Source of the DNA: Phlebopus portentosus
Taxonomy: Eukaryota > Basidiomycota > Agaricomycetes > Boletales > Boletinellaceae
Reading direction: 5' to 3'
Length of the DNA: 64,000 nucleotides
Assembly (NCBI GenBank): GCA_037892935.1
Contig: JAYXKI010000008.1
Span: 992,001-1,056,000 of the forward strand
Made by a program: the position numbers and the translations under genes. The notes under the pieces are model-generated. The model saw only the letters and a program-made list of their open reading frames with translations. It had not been told where the DNA came from and made no database searches. This document shows positions 9,011-20,625 of the stretch, one piece after another. How positions within the stretch are numbered: the stretch's first letter is position 1; each line of letters starts with the position of its first letter.

Positions 9011-10790
9011 AGGGAGGCGATGTCAAAGGTGTCGAGAGGAAAAAGGGGAGGTCCTACCAGATCTACAGACTACCTACAGGCTTTCAGAAGCGACACTCAG
9101 CTCAGATGCACAAGGATCTGGCCGTTAGGCAGATCCGCCGCGCCTTCGAATAACTCGCCACGGCGATACGGACCTCGACGGGTGTATAGGGATCGCCGAG
9201 TCTGACTGAACCGGTGAAGGGGTCGCAGCGGCGGACTGGGTGCGGCGCCGGCGGAGGTTCGCACCAGTGCAACTCCGCCTGGTAGTCGGGGAGCTGACGT
9301 CGGAACGACACAGAGAAGGTGCGGGAGAGAGAGCGTCGACACCACTTGAAAGGGTAGTAGTGTCGGCGATGGAACGACACGGAGGCGGCGGAGGCGGCGA
9401 GAAGCGGGAGACTGGATTCAGTCGAAAAGGGGTGCCGGCGCCGACGGTAGCGGCGAACACAAGAAGAGTGACAGCTGCGTCGAGACGTCGAGGAAGTATG
9501 ACAGATGCCTAGAAGAGTGACGGCTGCGTCGAGGGGTTGAGGAAGAATCACAAACGATCTGAACCGAGCGGCGGCGGTGAAAGACAAAAGAGGCCTCAGG
9601 CGCAGGGAGAAATCGAAGACCGCGGGATCGATTACTAGAGGAGTGACGGCTGCGTCGGGACGTGGAGGAGGAATCCCAGATGCTCAGGACCGAGCGGCGG
9701 TGGAGACTAGAGAGAGAGGGACGGCGATGCAAATATAAGTGGGAAGTCCTCAGAGCGATTACTAGACGAGTGACAGCTGCGCAGAAGGGAGATGACCAGG
9801 GCGGCGAATGAGCCCAGCGGCTTCTATCCTGTGAGATTGGGGCCGACGCCGTCAGGACGGGATCGGCGGGGGCACGTGACCGGGAGTTCGCCCGATCCGG
9901 CTGTCTGGTTCTCTGTATATACTGGTTTCTTGAAGGAGGCTTCTTTACTTGTGGTTGGTCTCTGGTAACTGCGTTCTAGAGTGTATATCTACTGCTCTTT
10001 AGGATAGATACATGCTCTCTATATATACTATGAGTCCTTGATAGGAAATATCACTTAAGGCGGCGGGCGGCGAGGCGTGACAGGCGCGCCGCGATGGCGG
10101 GGGCCGCCGCCGAGATGCGCCGCCAAGCCACCAAGACCTAGGGGCGCCCCAATCGGAACGGCGGAGTGCTGGTATGTCGTGTCGAACGTCGGGGCCGTTC
10201 GGATCGGTCAGGGCGCGCTCTATATGGATCTGAAACGCCAAGGGGTCAAATAAAACTAAAAGGGGGAATATACGGACGGCCGCCGGGCGCGCTACCGCGC
10301 TCGGCGTACAATGTGGGATGATAAGAATATGAAACAATCAACGAAATGGACCTGAGATTGGTTATCGTTCACCCAGCCGGCGCGGCGGCGGGCATACACC
10401 TCCGCGATGGCGCGATATACATCCGCCGCAGCGTGTCCGGCCGCCGTGCGAGCATTTCCGAAGCCTGGAGTCACCGGATTCGGCGGAACCATTCTTGAGA
10501 GAGGCTGGAGAAGGGGAACTAGGGTCTGGTCGAAGGGGGGACAAGGTGATCATAGGATAGGAGTGGAGGCGTCGCCGCCGGTTCGTATGGTCGGCGGCGG
10601 CGGCGGCGTGGGTGCTGTTCCCAGGCCGCCGAAGGTCCGGCGGCCGCTGAGCAGGCTGTATTATGGGTAACGGCGGCGAAGGCTGGTTTGCTGACAATAG
10701 TACGCGGGGTGTCCTGGGTATGGCATAGGGGAGTACAGCCCTTACAGGCCTGTGCCGCTGGACCGGTACAGGTTAGTGCGGCGCACTACA
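8952..10790 (-). repeat. 5' LTR of the gypsy element (1839 bp)
   Basis: Reverse-complement match over its whole length to the solo LTR at 11716-13546. The ends are TGTAG..CTACA, TG..CA bounded as for LTRs. The bases just outside (10791-10794, GCGC) would be the right target-site copy. It contains several short direct repeats around CAGCTG or CGGCTG (9460-9790), and a TATA-like run near 10018-10030 on the minus strand. Apparent ORFs inside it are shadows of repeats, except for the start of the leader ORF. Confidence 0.9.
9455..9795 (-). repeat. Short direct repeats inside the LTR
   Basis: A unit of about 30-40 bp built on GAGTGACRGCTGCGTCG recurs near 9467, 9509, 9640 and 9765. The solo LTR carries the same units in the other orientation at 12728-13040. 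The core CAGCTG is palindromic. They may be U3 promoter or enhancer repeats; this role is inference. Confidence 0.65.
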
Positions 10791-11320
10791 GCGCTTTCAG
10801 CTAAGACAGTAGCTGAGCTGAGTTAGGCTTGGGTGTGGCTACATTACATGTACTATCTACCAATCAGACTTGAAACTACCTCAGTAACCATTCTCTGCTG
10901 AAATGTCACCCAAAATCATATCTGGGTGAGGGCGAACAAGGTCAGCTCAGCCATCATGCACTCCTGCTACAACTAATCTGAGTGTGCCCACCAGGGCCAC
11001 AGAAATATCTCTCAGAGAAACACAAGTGTATGCACATAATGGTAGTCTTTTATACACAGTATCTTCCTGTACAGCAGCTCTTATCACTTGTCCACAGCTC
11101 CCTCCTCATCCTCACCAATCCCTCATCACCCACAGGCATGAGGGAACCCCCAGTTGCTGGGGATAGACCATCACGAGAGACGAGGCACTATGGCAAAGAG
11201 ATAGGAGCAGCGACGCATGTGAGGATGAAGAGTTAACTCACGTGTCGAGTCACCACTTGATCTCGAGCCATCACCATCTTCACAGTCACCATCTCTACAG
11301 CTTATGTTGAGCATTCATTC

Positions 11321-14216
11321 ATGCAACCCTGGCGATGTGGCAGACGGCTGTCCAACGATTTATGGAAATGCATCATCACTATGAATAAGAAACTCAGCAC
11401 CTCTCAGATTGCAGCCTTGACCGACATACCTAAGACAACAGTTTTCCAGATAATACGAGAGTTCAAGTGCAATGGGACTGTTGCTGTGCATGAACTTGGT
11501 TTTCATGAAAGGCCTCGAGTGCTTAATTATATCCACACTGAGGTATGCACATGTTGAAACCTGTCCTGGTAGCTGTTGGTTCACACCACATAGTTCCTTT
11601 TCGGGTCACTAAGCAATCTCAATGACTGTTATATCAACGAGTTGAGGCTACTGCTCCAGGAAAGATAGGAGAAGGAGGCTTTGGATGCAACTATATGCAG
11701 GTCCTTGCTGCACGCTGTAGTGCGCCGCACTAACCTGTACCAGTCCAGCGGCACAGGCCTGTAAGGGCTGTACCCCCCTATGCCATACCCAGGACACCCC
11801 GCGTACTATTGTCAGCAAACCAGCCTTCGCCGCCGTTACCCATAATACAGCCTGGTCAGCGGCCGCTGGACCTTCGGCGGCCTAGGAACAGCACCCACGC
11901 CGCTGCCGCCACCGACCATATAAACCGGCGGCGATGACTCCACTCCTATCTTATGATCACCTTGTCCCCCTGTCGACCAAATCCTAGTTCCCCTTCTCCA
12001 GCCTCTCTCAAGAACGGTTCCACCGAATCTGGTGACTCTGGGCTTCAGAAATGCTCACACGGCGGCCGGACACGCTGCGGCAGATGTATATCACGCCATC
12101 GCGGGGGTGTATGCCCGCTGCCGCACCGGCTGGGTGAATGATAGCCAATCTCAGGTCTATTTCATTGATTGTTTCATATTCTTATCATCCCACATTGTAC
12201 GCCGAGTGCGGTAGCGCACCCGGCGGCTGTCTGTATATTCCCCCTTTTAGTTTTATTCGACCCCTTAGCATTTCAGATCCATATAGAGCGCGCCCTGACC
12301 AATCCGAATGGCCCCGACATTCGACACGATGTACCAGCATTCTGCCGTTCTGATTGGGGCACCCCTAGGTCTTGGTGGCTTAGTAGCGCATCTCGGCGGC
12401 AGCCCCCGCCGTCGCGGCGCGCCTGTCACACCTCGCCGCCCGCCGCTTTAAGTGATATTTCTTATCAAGGACTCATAGTATATATAGAGAGCATGTATCT
12501 ATCCTAAAAAGCAGCAGATATACACTCTAGAACGCAGTTACCAGAGACCAACCACAAGTAAAGAAGCCTCTTTCAAGAAACCAGTATATACAGAGAACCT
12601 GACAGCCGGATCGGGCGAACTCCCGGTCACGTGCCCTCACCGATCCTGTCCTGACGGCGTGGCCTCGGATCTCACAGGACAGAAGCCGCTGAGCTCATTC
12701 GCCGCCCTGGACATCTCCCTTCTGTGCAGCTGTCACTCTTCTAGTAATCCCTCCAGAGATTTCCCACTTATATCTGCATCGCCGTCCCTCTCTCTCAATC
12801 CTCCACTGCCGCTCGGTCCTGAGCATTTGGGATTCCTCGTCCACGTCCCGACGCAGCCGTCACTCCTCTAGTAACCAATCCCGTGATCTTCGATTTCTCC
12901 CCGTGCCTGAGGCCCCCTTTCGTATTTCCTCGCCGCCGCTCGGTTCAGATCGTTTGTGATTCTTCCTCAACGCCTCGATGCAGCTGTCACTCTTCTAGGC
13001 ATCTGTCGTACTTCCTCGACGTCTTGACGCAGCTGTCACTCTTCTTGTGTTCGCCGCTACTGCTGGCACCGGCGTCCCTTTCCATCTGAATCCAGTCTCC
13101 CGCTTCTCGCCGCCTCCACGTTGTTCCACTGCCAACACTACTACCCTTTCAAGTGGTGTCGACCCTCTCTCACCCCTGCCTTCTCTGTATCGTTCCGACG
13201 TCATCTCCCCGACTACCAGGCAGAATCGCACTGGTGTGAACCTCCAGCGGCGCTGTATCCAGTCCGCCGCTGCGACCCCTTCGTGGGTTCAGTCGGACTC
13301 GGCGATCTCTATTCAGCCGTCAAAGCCCGTATCACCGCGGCGAGTTATTCGAAGGCGCGGCGGATCTGCCTAATGGCCAGATCCTTGTGCATCTGAGCTG
13401 AGTGTCGCTTCTGAAAGCCTGTAGGTATTCTGTAGATCTGGTAGGACCTCCCCTTTTTCCTCTCGACACCTTTGACATTGCCTCCCTGTGGTCGAACGCC
13501 GCCGCCGCCGCCTTTGTCCCTATCTAGGAGAGTCTGATAGTCTACAACGCCGGTTTCACACTTAAGAAGGTGGCTGTCTCTGTCGCTTTGCTTCCTCACA
13601 CAGTCCACACGAACTGAAATCATCGTGGTCTAGTTATTGAAAAGGGCTCTCAAGCAGAATGAAACTCTGCATGCACAGTACATCACACGTATCACCTCTC
13701 AGTACACAGCGGAACAGCTGGTATTTGTCAATGAGAGTGCTTGTGATCAGCGGGCTTTTCTTCGCAACACTACTTGGGCCCTTAAGGGTCGCCGTGCATG
13801 TTGCAAGTAGTTTTTCAATAGGGGAAAATAGTGATTCTGCCTCTTGTGGCACGTCACAAGCTTCTGATTCACTCTGTTAGCTTCTCCATCTTGCTAGCTA
13901 TCAGCCTCGATGGGATAATCGACTGCACTATCGTACAGGGTGCATTCAATACCAAATTATTCACAGAATTCATTGCCAGCCTGTTGGACAAAATGCATCC
14001 CTTCCCCAGTAATCAATTAGTTATCATAATGGACAACTGTCTAATACACAAGGCTCCCAAGATTCAGGAGCTCATTGAATCTCGGTCTGTCTCACTAGCA
14101 ATGCAAGTCACAGTATGTACTGACCCCTTTGCTTAGGGGTGTCAGGCTTGAATTTCTTCCTCCTTACTCACCAGACTACAATCCTATTGAACTTGCATTC
14201 TCTGTAATCAAGTTCA
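11321..14216 (+). pseudogene. Tc1-family DDE transposase, copy A, dead
   Basis: The N-terminal part (11321-11557) has a helix-turn-helix (KKLSTSQIAALTDIPKTTVF). A likely intron starts at the GGTATGC near 11540. The next segment is cut by the solo LTR between 11715 and 13547. The catalytic part continues at 13551: VFVNESA (13727 region), VIIMDNCLIH (14020 region), and PPYSPDYNPIEL (14160-14190). The first acidic residue is Asn instead of Asp, whereas copy B has Asp. In-frame stops and frame changes also occur (13800-13850). It ends abruptly after SVIKFRL. Family role: cut-and-paste transposition into TA. Confidence 0.85.
11716..13546 (+). repeat. Solo LTR of the gypsy family, inserted in Tc1 copy A
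   Basis: 1831 bp, TGTAG..CTACA, flanked by the direct repeat ACGC at 11712-11715 and 13547-13550. Removing the LTR plus one ACGC restores the sequence seen in Tc1 copy B at 21560-21580 (apart from C/T changes). There is no internal region, so it arose by LTR-LTR recombination. A TATA-like run (TATATATAGAG) is at about 12479. It is inverted relative to the LTR at 8952-10790, with 925 bp between them. Confidence 0.93.
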
Positions 14217-14269
14217 GGCTTTGTGGAATCTGACGAGTTTATTTTATTTCCTCTTGCAGGCAGGGATCC

Positions 14270-14945
14270 GTGCCTAGTTCTATAAAGTACTCAACATTTG
14301 CTGTTGTCTTCACCATAAGAACATACTGCTTTGACGGAACAACCAATGAGGATGGTGACCGAAAGTTGATTTTAATAAAATCGACACCGAGTGCATTTGG
14401 AATCACTTTTGGCCTTAAACGCTGGTACGTTGACCATCATAGGAGTATGGCAATACCTGACGGTTCGATAGCCATCATATTTGATGTACAACCAGATAAT
14501 AGATGCGACCCGTCAGTTCTATCTTATATGTGCTTCATAAGAAATCTCGAATGTAAAATTAAGGGACAGCATGCTCCCAATAAAAGATGATCAATACTCG
14601 TTGTTCTAGTTGATGAGGGGTGCACTTTGTGCAAAATGTACATCAAACTGCAACACGATATAATGATGTGCATCAGAACACCACCTTGCCACGGTTCAAG
14701 GAGGTTATCACAATGTTCCATCATGGTACCTTGACTCCAATGAAGGCCTGGGTGAACTTGTTAAAGAATATAGTGCTGATGAACACGATCAATGAATGAT
14801 AGGTGTGATTGTTTGCCTTGCCCCTTTCCTTGCATTGTGCACTTATTTGTTCTGATAGGAAGTGTTCCAAATGCTCAGGAGACGCTTTCACCAGTGCGGC
14901 CCATGTAGCTCCAGGGAACCTCAATGCAATGCTCACATTTCATAT
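14270..14945 (+). pseudogene. Decayed copy of the gene family seen at 18964-20100 (-)
   Basis: Reading frames here (14270-14590 and onward) contain DPSVLSYMCFIRNLEC and VVLVDEGCTLCKM. These align with DSLVISYVRFMENLEC and VVLVDDGWALRKM on the minus strand near 20040-19900. Similarity continues past the stop into the next segment (CTCAGGA.., CAATGCAATGCTC). The copy has stops and lacks an N-terminus. The product is unrecognised. Confidence 0.6.
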
Positions 14946-15379
14946 GTGTGAGTATAAATAGAGATCGTTGCCTGCAGAGCCAGAAACAATCAAAGAAGCT
15001 CTGATTCTCGTTTATGAAGCAGCAGTTGCTTTTGGTGAGTTCTTTTGAAGAGTATGCTTCTTTTTGATGAAGCATCTGTAAATATCTATTTGGTCTCACA
15101 GCATGACTTTGTTTTCCTATGAGATCGAGTCAATTGATCAATATTAATGTCTGTTCCCCTCTGACCACGACCGACATGTCTGTCGAATGCCAGGATGGAG
15201 ATTTATGTGGGTCCTCATCCTCCACTCTCCTTGATATGTTCTGAAATTGTCTTAGACTTATTCGTGCCCGACAATGATCGTAAGTATCTTCTCTTATATA
15301 GAGTTTATTCTCATTGTAATATTGGGTATAAGTGATCGCGGATGATTTAAAAGGTGTAATATATGAGTGGAACAAGGCT

Positions 15380-16064
15380 GTGCTGAAAGTTGAGGAAGCC
15401 TGGGACAGCAATGTCAGTTACATCTAGGGCTATCGGGATGTGGTTGAGCCTGTATCGCCCTGCATCCATGCACTTTTTGAGGCGAGCGTGCATGCCTTGC
15501 AGCTCACGGATGCCCTGTTCGATGAGGTAAAGGAGACCAGAGATTTGTCGAATGACTTGTCTCTCAGGATGACGGAGGTGAGTTTTAGCACTTTCTTTTA
15601 AGGACTTATAGTTGCTTATATTCTCTTAGGAGATGATGGCAGATCTGGCCATCGGAGGAAGGCTTTCTTTTGATATCAGCTTAGAGATGTTTGGCCAAAT
15701 TGGCTTGATACTTGCAGAGATCAGTAGAAAGGATGAAGGTATTCTCAACGACAGTAGCAATGATGCGAGGCTTAGGGCCTTTGTGACTTGTTTTGACAAT
15801 TACGGCAAACTCAAGCCATCTACTTTCCTTTCACATTTGGCTTTCTTATTAATCAGACTCGAGGATCTTACAGTGGAGGAGGGGAAGGAACCGGAAGCAA
15901 TCCCTATAGTGATGGCACTTTTGAATGCTGTATCAATGCGAACCAGTCCTGTGAAGGACTCTCTCAAAACTGTGGTAATGAGCCTATGGTCACAGCACAA
16001 AGACCAGGTACGGGCACTAGAGTGCTTCCTGCAGGCCTTCCCACCTGTAGAAGGGTCTGCATGA
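15380..16064 (+). pseudogene. Unrecognised two-exon coding remnant
   Basis: An exon ending at about 15579 (frame containing LFEASVHALQLTDALFDEV) joins across a 52-nt GT..AG intron to 15633-16064 (EMMADLAIGGRLSFDI.. to SLWSQHKDQVRALECFLQAF). The product is helical, Leu-rich and soluble, with no motif I know. One in-frame TAG (about 15427) lies upstream, so the copy is probably broken or its start is wrong. It sits between the two Tc1 copies. Confidence 0.45.
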
Positions 16065-17016
16065 ATTGCGGTCCTTTACTTTTTTATTAAAAAGAATCTG
16101 ATTTGACAATTCGGTAATGATGTAGCACATCCCTTGGAGATCGGGATGTCTTACTCTTCTATGGAATTTTTGGTGGAGCAGGTTGACATAAATGCAGAGG
16201 ATAAGGAAGTTTTGTGCCAAATCTCCCACAATATGAAGAAGATTTAGGATGAGTTCAAAGGTCTCAAGTTTGGGTATGGGTTGAAGGAGCTGAAGAAAGA
16301 GAAGGGGAAGAGGAAAGGGAAGGGTGATGTCATTTTCAGCCTACTCAGTAACTCGAAAAAATGCTCACCCATAATCCTGACGTGGACTAGCGATACATTT
16401 GTATCAAAGAGGCTGGTCCACCGAGTACCTCGACCAAGCAAGCTTGAAGCACCACCAATCGAATGGAGCATAGGAGGGAGTGACAAAGTGTAGTAGAGAG
16501 GAAAGACAAAGAGAAGGCGAGGCTGAGTACAGAGGTGTCGAGTGTAGAGGAAGAGAGGAAAGCAAAGAAGAGGAGATGATTGTGTACTTTACTTTAGTCT
16601 AAGCTCTGTGTTCTCTGCTCCAAAAAGATTCAAAGAAAGTGCATAGTACTAGGCCACACTATATAATAGAGACTAGGTCAGGTGACCTAGATGTTAGTCA
16701 GCCAAGTCTTTGTAAGATTTGGCTCGTCTCCGTATATAAGGGAGCCAGGGATGAATGATCTCTAGTACCCACTTTGCCTCTTCCCACTATCATTAGTAAC
16801 TCCTCCCCTTTCCTACACAGATCTCCCCCTACTTAAACTCTGTCTGAGCAGTGTCATGCACTCCTCTCAAGCTACCATTAGGGGCTGTGAGTATCAGCTA
16901 TTATTGTTCAAAGCACTGAAAACAACTAAACGCCTCCATCTAGCTCTGAGTTCCAGAAGAATTCCCCAGCTGGAGAAAGTCAGCCTAGGTACATTTCCTC
17001 AGTTGAATGCTATAGT
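16065..17016. other. Non-coding stretch in the repeat island
   Basis: No convincing gene. An AG-rich tract (16280-16330 and 16490-16580) and a TATA-like stretch (TATATAAGGGAGC at about 16732) lie upstream of the next coding remnant and could be its promoter. Confidence 0.4.
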
Positions 17017-18179
17017 ATGCACACTCTCGAACTCTTTCGATCAGCATCTAAGATGGTAACTTCTGCAAAGTCTGTATCTTCAGATGCAGAAGCAGTGAAG
17101 AAGAAGCAGGAGGAGAAGGAGGAGAAGGTGTTTGCAGACAGCATGTGCAAATGTTTTACGTCTATGCACGAGCAAATTGGATCTGGAGTTAAGGATACCG
17201 AAGAAAAATTTGCCACCTTATGTGAGGAATTGCAAAAACAGAGAGAGCGTTTGAAGAAAGACGAGAGCTACCTCAATTCTGTAGGATTCACCTTTTTTTC
17301 GGTATAATGGGAGGTTTGATATGTTATGTTTAATAGGTACTCTGGACAAAAGCAGATGAGGCAAATCCAGAACTTCTCAAGAGAGCATTGACCATTGTGT
17401 ATGACACAGTTGCTGCTTATGTGGATAGTCTACAATCTGCAAACCAGCAGGTTCCTGGGGGTGTCGACTGGAGACTGGAGGAAGCAAAGACTTCCGATGG
17501 ATGTATTAATGCTGAGATTCTCATGCAGAAGCTCCGAGAATTCCTCAAACTCGAGCATGATCCCATTCAGAGAACAGAATTGACATAGTTATCACAGTGT
17601 TTCTGCCGAAAGCTGGTTGATTGGGCTAAACTTGCAGAAGATCAGCTCAAAAGTACCAAGGAGTGCGGCGCCTTCAAGCCGGATATAGATCTGGCAGAGG
17701 ATCGATTTCGTTACCTAAAGTGGGCACTTCAATGCTTTCTGAATGATAATGGCTTGATTAAGATCCTATCCTTTCTGGTTTTCATGCTGGAGACCTCCGG
17801 TAGTGAGACTGAACATAAAGTGGTTGCGATGAAGGATCCACATGATTCCTATCAGTACCGAGGAGATGCACACGACTTTAAGGCGAGGTACGACGATGAG
17901 CATAGCAATGAACTGATTGAAGTGAAGATGTGTTTTCAGTCTTTTGGTCAATCTTCAGCATTTGCAATTCTGCAGGATTGGGTTAGGCGGGCCAAATCTG
18001 ATGACCAGATATTGGACGACTGGAATCGTAGTTCTCTCATTCTCACTCAAGCGAACACAGATGGTGATTTGGATGATGGTTCTGATGGTTCTGATTCTGA
18101 GACTTCTGACATGTATATGAGCGACGAGAGCAAATCCTCGATGTCACACGGTTCTTCACTGGAGGTGAGCTTTGTATAA
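17017..18179 (+). pseudogene. Unrecognised coiled-coil protein remnant
   Basis: The first exon (17017 to about 17280) encodes a Lys/Glu-rich coiled coil (AEAVKKKQEEKEEKVF; EELQKQRERLKKDE). After a GT..AG intron (about 17281-17337) the frame continues VLWTKADEANPELLKRAL.. to TELT, then meets a TAG (17588), beyond which the same frame stays coding (CFCRKLVDWAKLAEDQLK). The end (17754-18179) is acidic (DGDLDDGSDGSDSETSD). The frame is coherent on both sides of the stop, so this is either a recent nonsense mutation or a missed intron. The function is unknown. Confidence 0.5.
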
Positions 18180-18963
18180 ATTCTTAAGGTATTTGGGCCT
18201 CCACACCATTTTTCATGGTCGTAACTGACATGATCTAGATTCACTCCTTGCGTTTGGGCCTTGAGTTTGTGTAATTTTTAAAAATTGACTTGTTCTCATT
18301 TCGTTATGGCGGTTCGTTTGATATGCATACCAGTTTTTCGATAGGAATTTCTGGGAACATTATTGATTTCGGATCGTCTTCAGCCAGGAGTTTGTTCCCA
18401 CTTCCTTTCTGTACCCTTATTTATTGTGCGCATGACTGTATGTAACACATATCATGTTTACTATTGAACGTGATTGTCTTTGTCGTTCAGCCAATGTCCT
18501 CCCAGGCATAGAAAAGCATGGCAGATGCAAGCCTGTGTGTGATGTGAACACCCGACTGTGACACTATTGAAATCAATTTGTCAGTTGTCAACCTGAGTAG
18601 AATTAGGTTGATGTGCGAATATTCATTACATTTCAGAACATCAGCCAGCAATGAGTAATTCATGTTGTCGCGCCCTCATTCCATATGGTCATTGCACATC
18701 TTCAGCCAAATCTCCACCAAAAGATAATCACAAATTTTATTTCTCGCAGACAGGGAGCCTTGAGTTCTGTTGTAGTGACCTTTGCGATGATATCTACTAC
18801 GATGCGATGCAGAGTGTCTGTTCCGATAACTGTGGTGCCTGTAGTCATCCTTGGATAACAAACTGTGATTGTGATAACCCCTTTCTGTGGAGCTTTCAGA
18901 GTTCGCCCACCCTGATGATGACAAGGATTGATAGCAACATTTATGACCCCTCTTTCTGATGGA
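18180..18963. other. Gap with no supported gene
   Basis: AT-rich from 18180 to 18650. From 18650 to 18963 the minus strand stays open in more than one frame (for example ending ..KFVIIFWWRFG), which may be a C-terminal exon of the family at 18964-20625. I cannot support an exon. Confidence 0.35.
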
Positions 18964-19597
18964 TCAGCTCCTGCCACGATGACACTTCCCTCTACGCGAT
19001 GATCTATAGTACCTTCTGTTATCCCTCGGCCTGTCTCGTGCAGGCCAGGAGGCAGGCAATGGTGATGCATGGCGAGTCCTTCCAGCACTGGAATTTTCTA
19101 CACCTGGTTTGGTCTGTGGATCCTCATCCGCTTGTGCTTGACCAGTGCCAGCTTGGTTTGTAAGCCCCTGCTGCATGCCTATGGCAGTTGAACCTAAGGT
19201 GGTCTGCACAGTTCGCTTTGATTTGTGGTAGTCGAGCAAGTTCAGCTGCTTGGGAACCTCCGAAGCTGTCATGCCTGGAGCTTTACTTAGCTACAAAAGC
19301 TCAGAAGCCTCCAGAATCACATAGATGAGAGTAAGACACATACTAGGAGCCTTGCATGATCAAAATAATTCTTCATTATACAATATATATAGGTGCCATC
19401 GGCATGATCATAACAAACTTCCTCCGGATGCGTGCTGCACCATAGGTTCTGCTTGATCTCCTTGATATGAGGTGCGAGCATTGCATTCAGGTCACCTTTC
19501 ATTGCTTCGGCTGCACTGGTTGGTTTGGTCACATTCTGAAGTACACTTCCTGAGCATTTAGAACCCTTCTAAATAGAACGTAATTTGTGCATCAACA
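18964..19597 (-). CDS. Cys/His-motif protein segment of a repeated gene family
   Basis: Two exons are joined by a probable intron (about 19332-19291). The first contains MKGDLNAMLAPHIKEIKQNL, then C-x2-H..C-Y-x-H (WCSTHPEEVCYDHADG), a possible metal-binding knot. The second runs from MTASEVPKQLNLLDY to a basic tail (RRYYRSSRRGKCHRGRS). It follows the gene at 19632-20625 on the same strand, separated by a stop and a probable intron, and may be its 3' part. The decayed copy at 14270-14945 carries the same order, including the stop, so the two may be one gene whose stop is shared by both copies. Confidence 0.4.
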
Positions 19598-19631
19598 CGT
19601 GAAAGAGAGAAAGGCAAATGATCACATTTAC

Positions 19632-20625
19632 TCATTCATCGTTCATATTCATAAGCACAATTTCACCTGCACTATTGATCTTGCACTTCTTCTTTAGCTC
19701 CTCGAGATACTTCTTGAACTCTTGCACAAGCTCATCAAGATCTACATCAGATTCGAGATACCGTAGTTAAATCTTTATCCCAATCTTCTTAAACTACGGA
19801 CCGGTGTAGCCTAGTGTAACTGAGGTAGGATAGCACTGAAGAATACTTGCCACGTTCTGATGCACATCGATTATGCTGTGTTGAGGTTCGATGTTCATTT
19901 TGCGCAAAGCCCACCCATCGTCAACTAGAACGACAAGTGTTAATCGCATTTCTTTAGGAGCTTGCTGCTCCTCTTTTTCACATTCGAGATTTTCCATGAA
20001 ACGCACATAAGATATAACTAACGAGTCGCATCTATACTCTTGGTCTGAATTGTCAGCATAGTCTATTAAATCATTAGAGACTGACAAACTCCTATAATGG
20101 TCTATGCACCGGCTGCAAGCAACGGATTATCAAAGTCTCAAGGATCACCAGTACCGACTCTGTTGGTATCTGACTCTTGACCCGGATTGTCATTAGCCAT
20201 TTGGGCAATATCAAGTTGTGATGGTTCTTCATCATAGGGCTCTTCATATTGATATGTCAGGTCCTTGTCAGCAGCTCTCTGGCCCCTTGCTTTTGTTGTT
20301 GTGGGCTCCACTTCCATATTTTTCTGTTATGAAGTATGAGTGCAATACCGGAAGACAAGACTATCAGTACTACCATCTCTTCAACACCGTTCTTGTTGAC
20401 AGCAGGCTGCTCTGCCTTCCTTGGCCGGCCTTGTTTTTGTGGTCCTTCAGCAATGACATCTGCATTTTGAGAGTTTGAATGAGGGCCATTTGCTCGCTGG
20501 GGCTCCAGGGCTATTGCTGCTTTTTTGGGAGAGGAGTTTCTTGTGACGGCGGATGCCTGCTTTGTCCTGGCAGTCTTACGAGCTGCAGTCTTGCAAGCTG
20601 CGAGTTTTCTAGGGGTGGGACTCAT
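19632..20625 (-). CDS. Protein with histone-H3-tail-like N-terminus and AT-hook
   Basis: The start is ATG 20625, in the frame reading MSPTPRKLAACKTAARKTAR. RKTARTKQASA resembles the H3 tail words ARTKQTARKS and KAARK, and an AT-hook core (QGRPRKAE) follows. The exons join in phase across introns with borders GTAGTACT..ATAACAG (about 20370-20320) and GTCCGTAG..GATGTAG (about 19804-19750). Another join near 20140-20108 is uncertain. Later parts are acidic and then mixed (NSDQEYRCDSLVISYVRFM; LVVLVDDGWALRKM; a Lys/Glu helix). It is convergent with nothing and lies just downstream of the dead transposase B. It could be a chromatin-associated or element-borne protein; that is inference. Confidence 0.5.

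Larger units (their letters stand above)
1..10790 (-). mobile_element. Ty3/gypsy LTR retrotransposon, cut by the left window edge
   Basis: The minus strand reads, in order, 5' LTR (10790-8952), a primer-binding-site candidate, a leader ORF, gag-protease, and pol with RT, RNase H and integrase. This order, with integrase after RNase H, defines Ty3/gypsy (Metaviridae). The LTR begins TGTAG and ends CTACA on the minus strand. The 3' LTR is not in the window, so the element is longer than 10.8 kb and the left target duplication cannot be seen. The long ORFs are all open, so the copy looks young. The DNA is GC-rich with many CGGCG words, unlike the AT-rich repeats at 22-25 kb. Whether positions 1-2211 belong to the element is inferred from the missing 3' LTR. 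Confidence 0.88.
10791..14216 (+). mobile_element. Tc1/mariner-like element, copy A, disrupted and 3'-truncated
   Basis: The left end (GCTTTCAGCTAAGACAGTAG and onward) is the inverted counterpart of the sequence ending at 22497. About 920 bp of element (to 11715) is followed by an inserted solo LTR, and then the element resumes at 13551. Homology to copy B stops at about 14216, just after the third catalytic residue, so the right terminal repeat is missing. The gypsy 5' LTR directly abuts the left end. Confidence 0.8.

Noticed and set aside
9102..9587. ORFs within the 5' LTR on the minus strand
   Set aside because: They are Arg/Ser-rich repeats of the LTR unit and have no partner in the solo LTR with the same frame.
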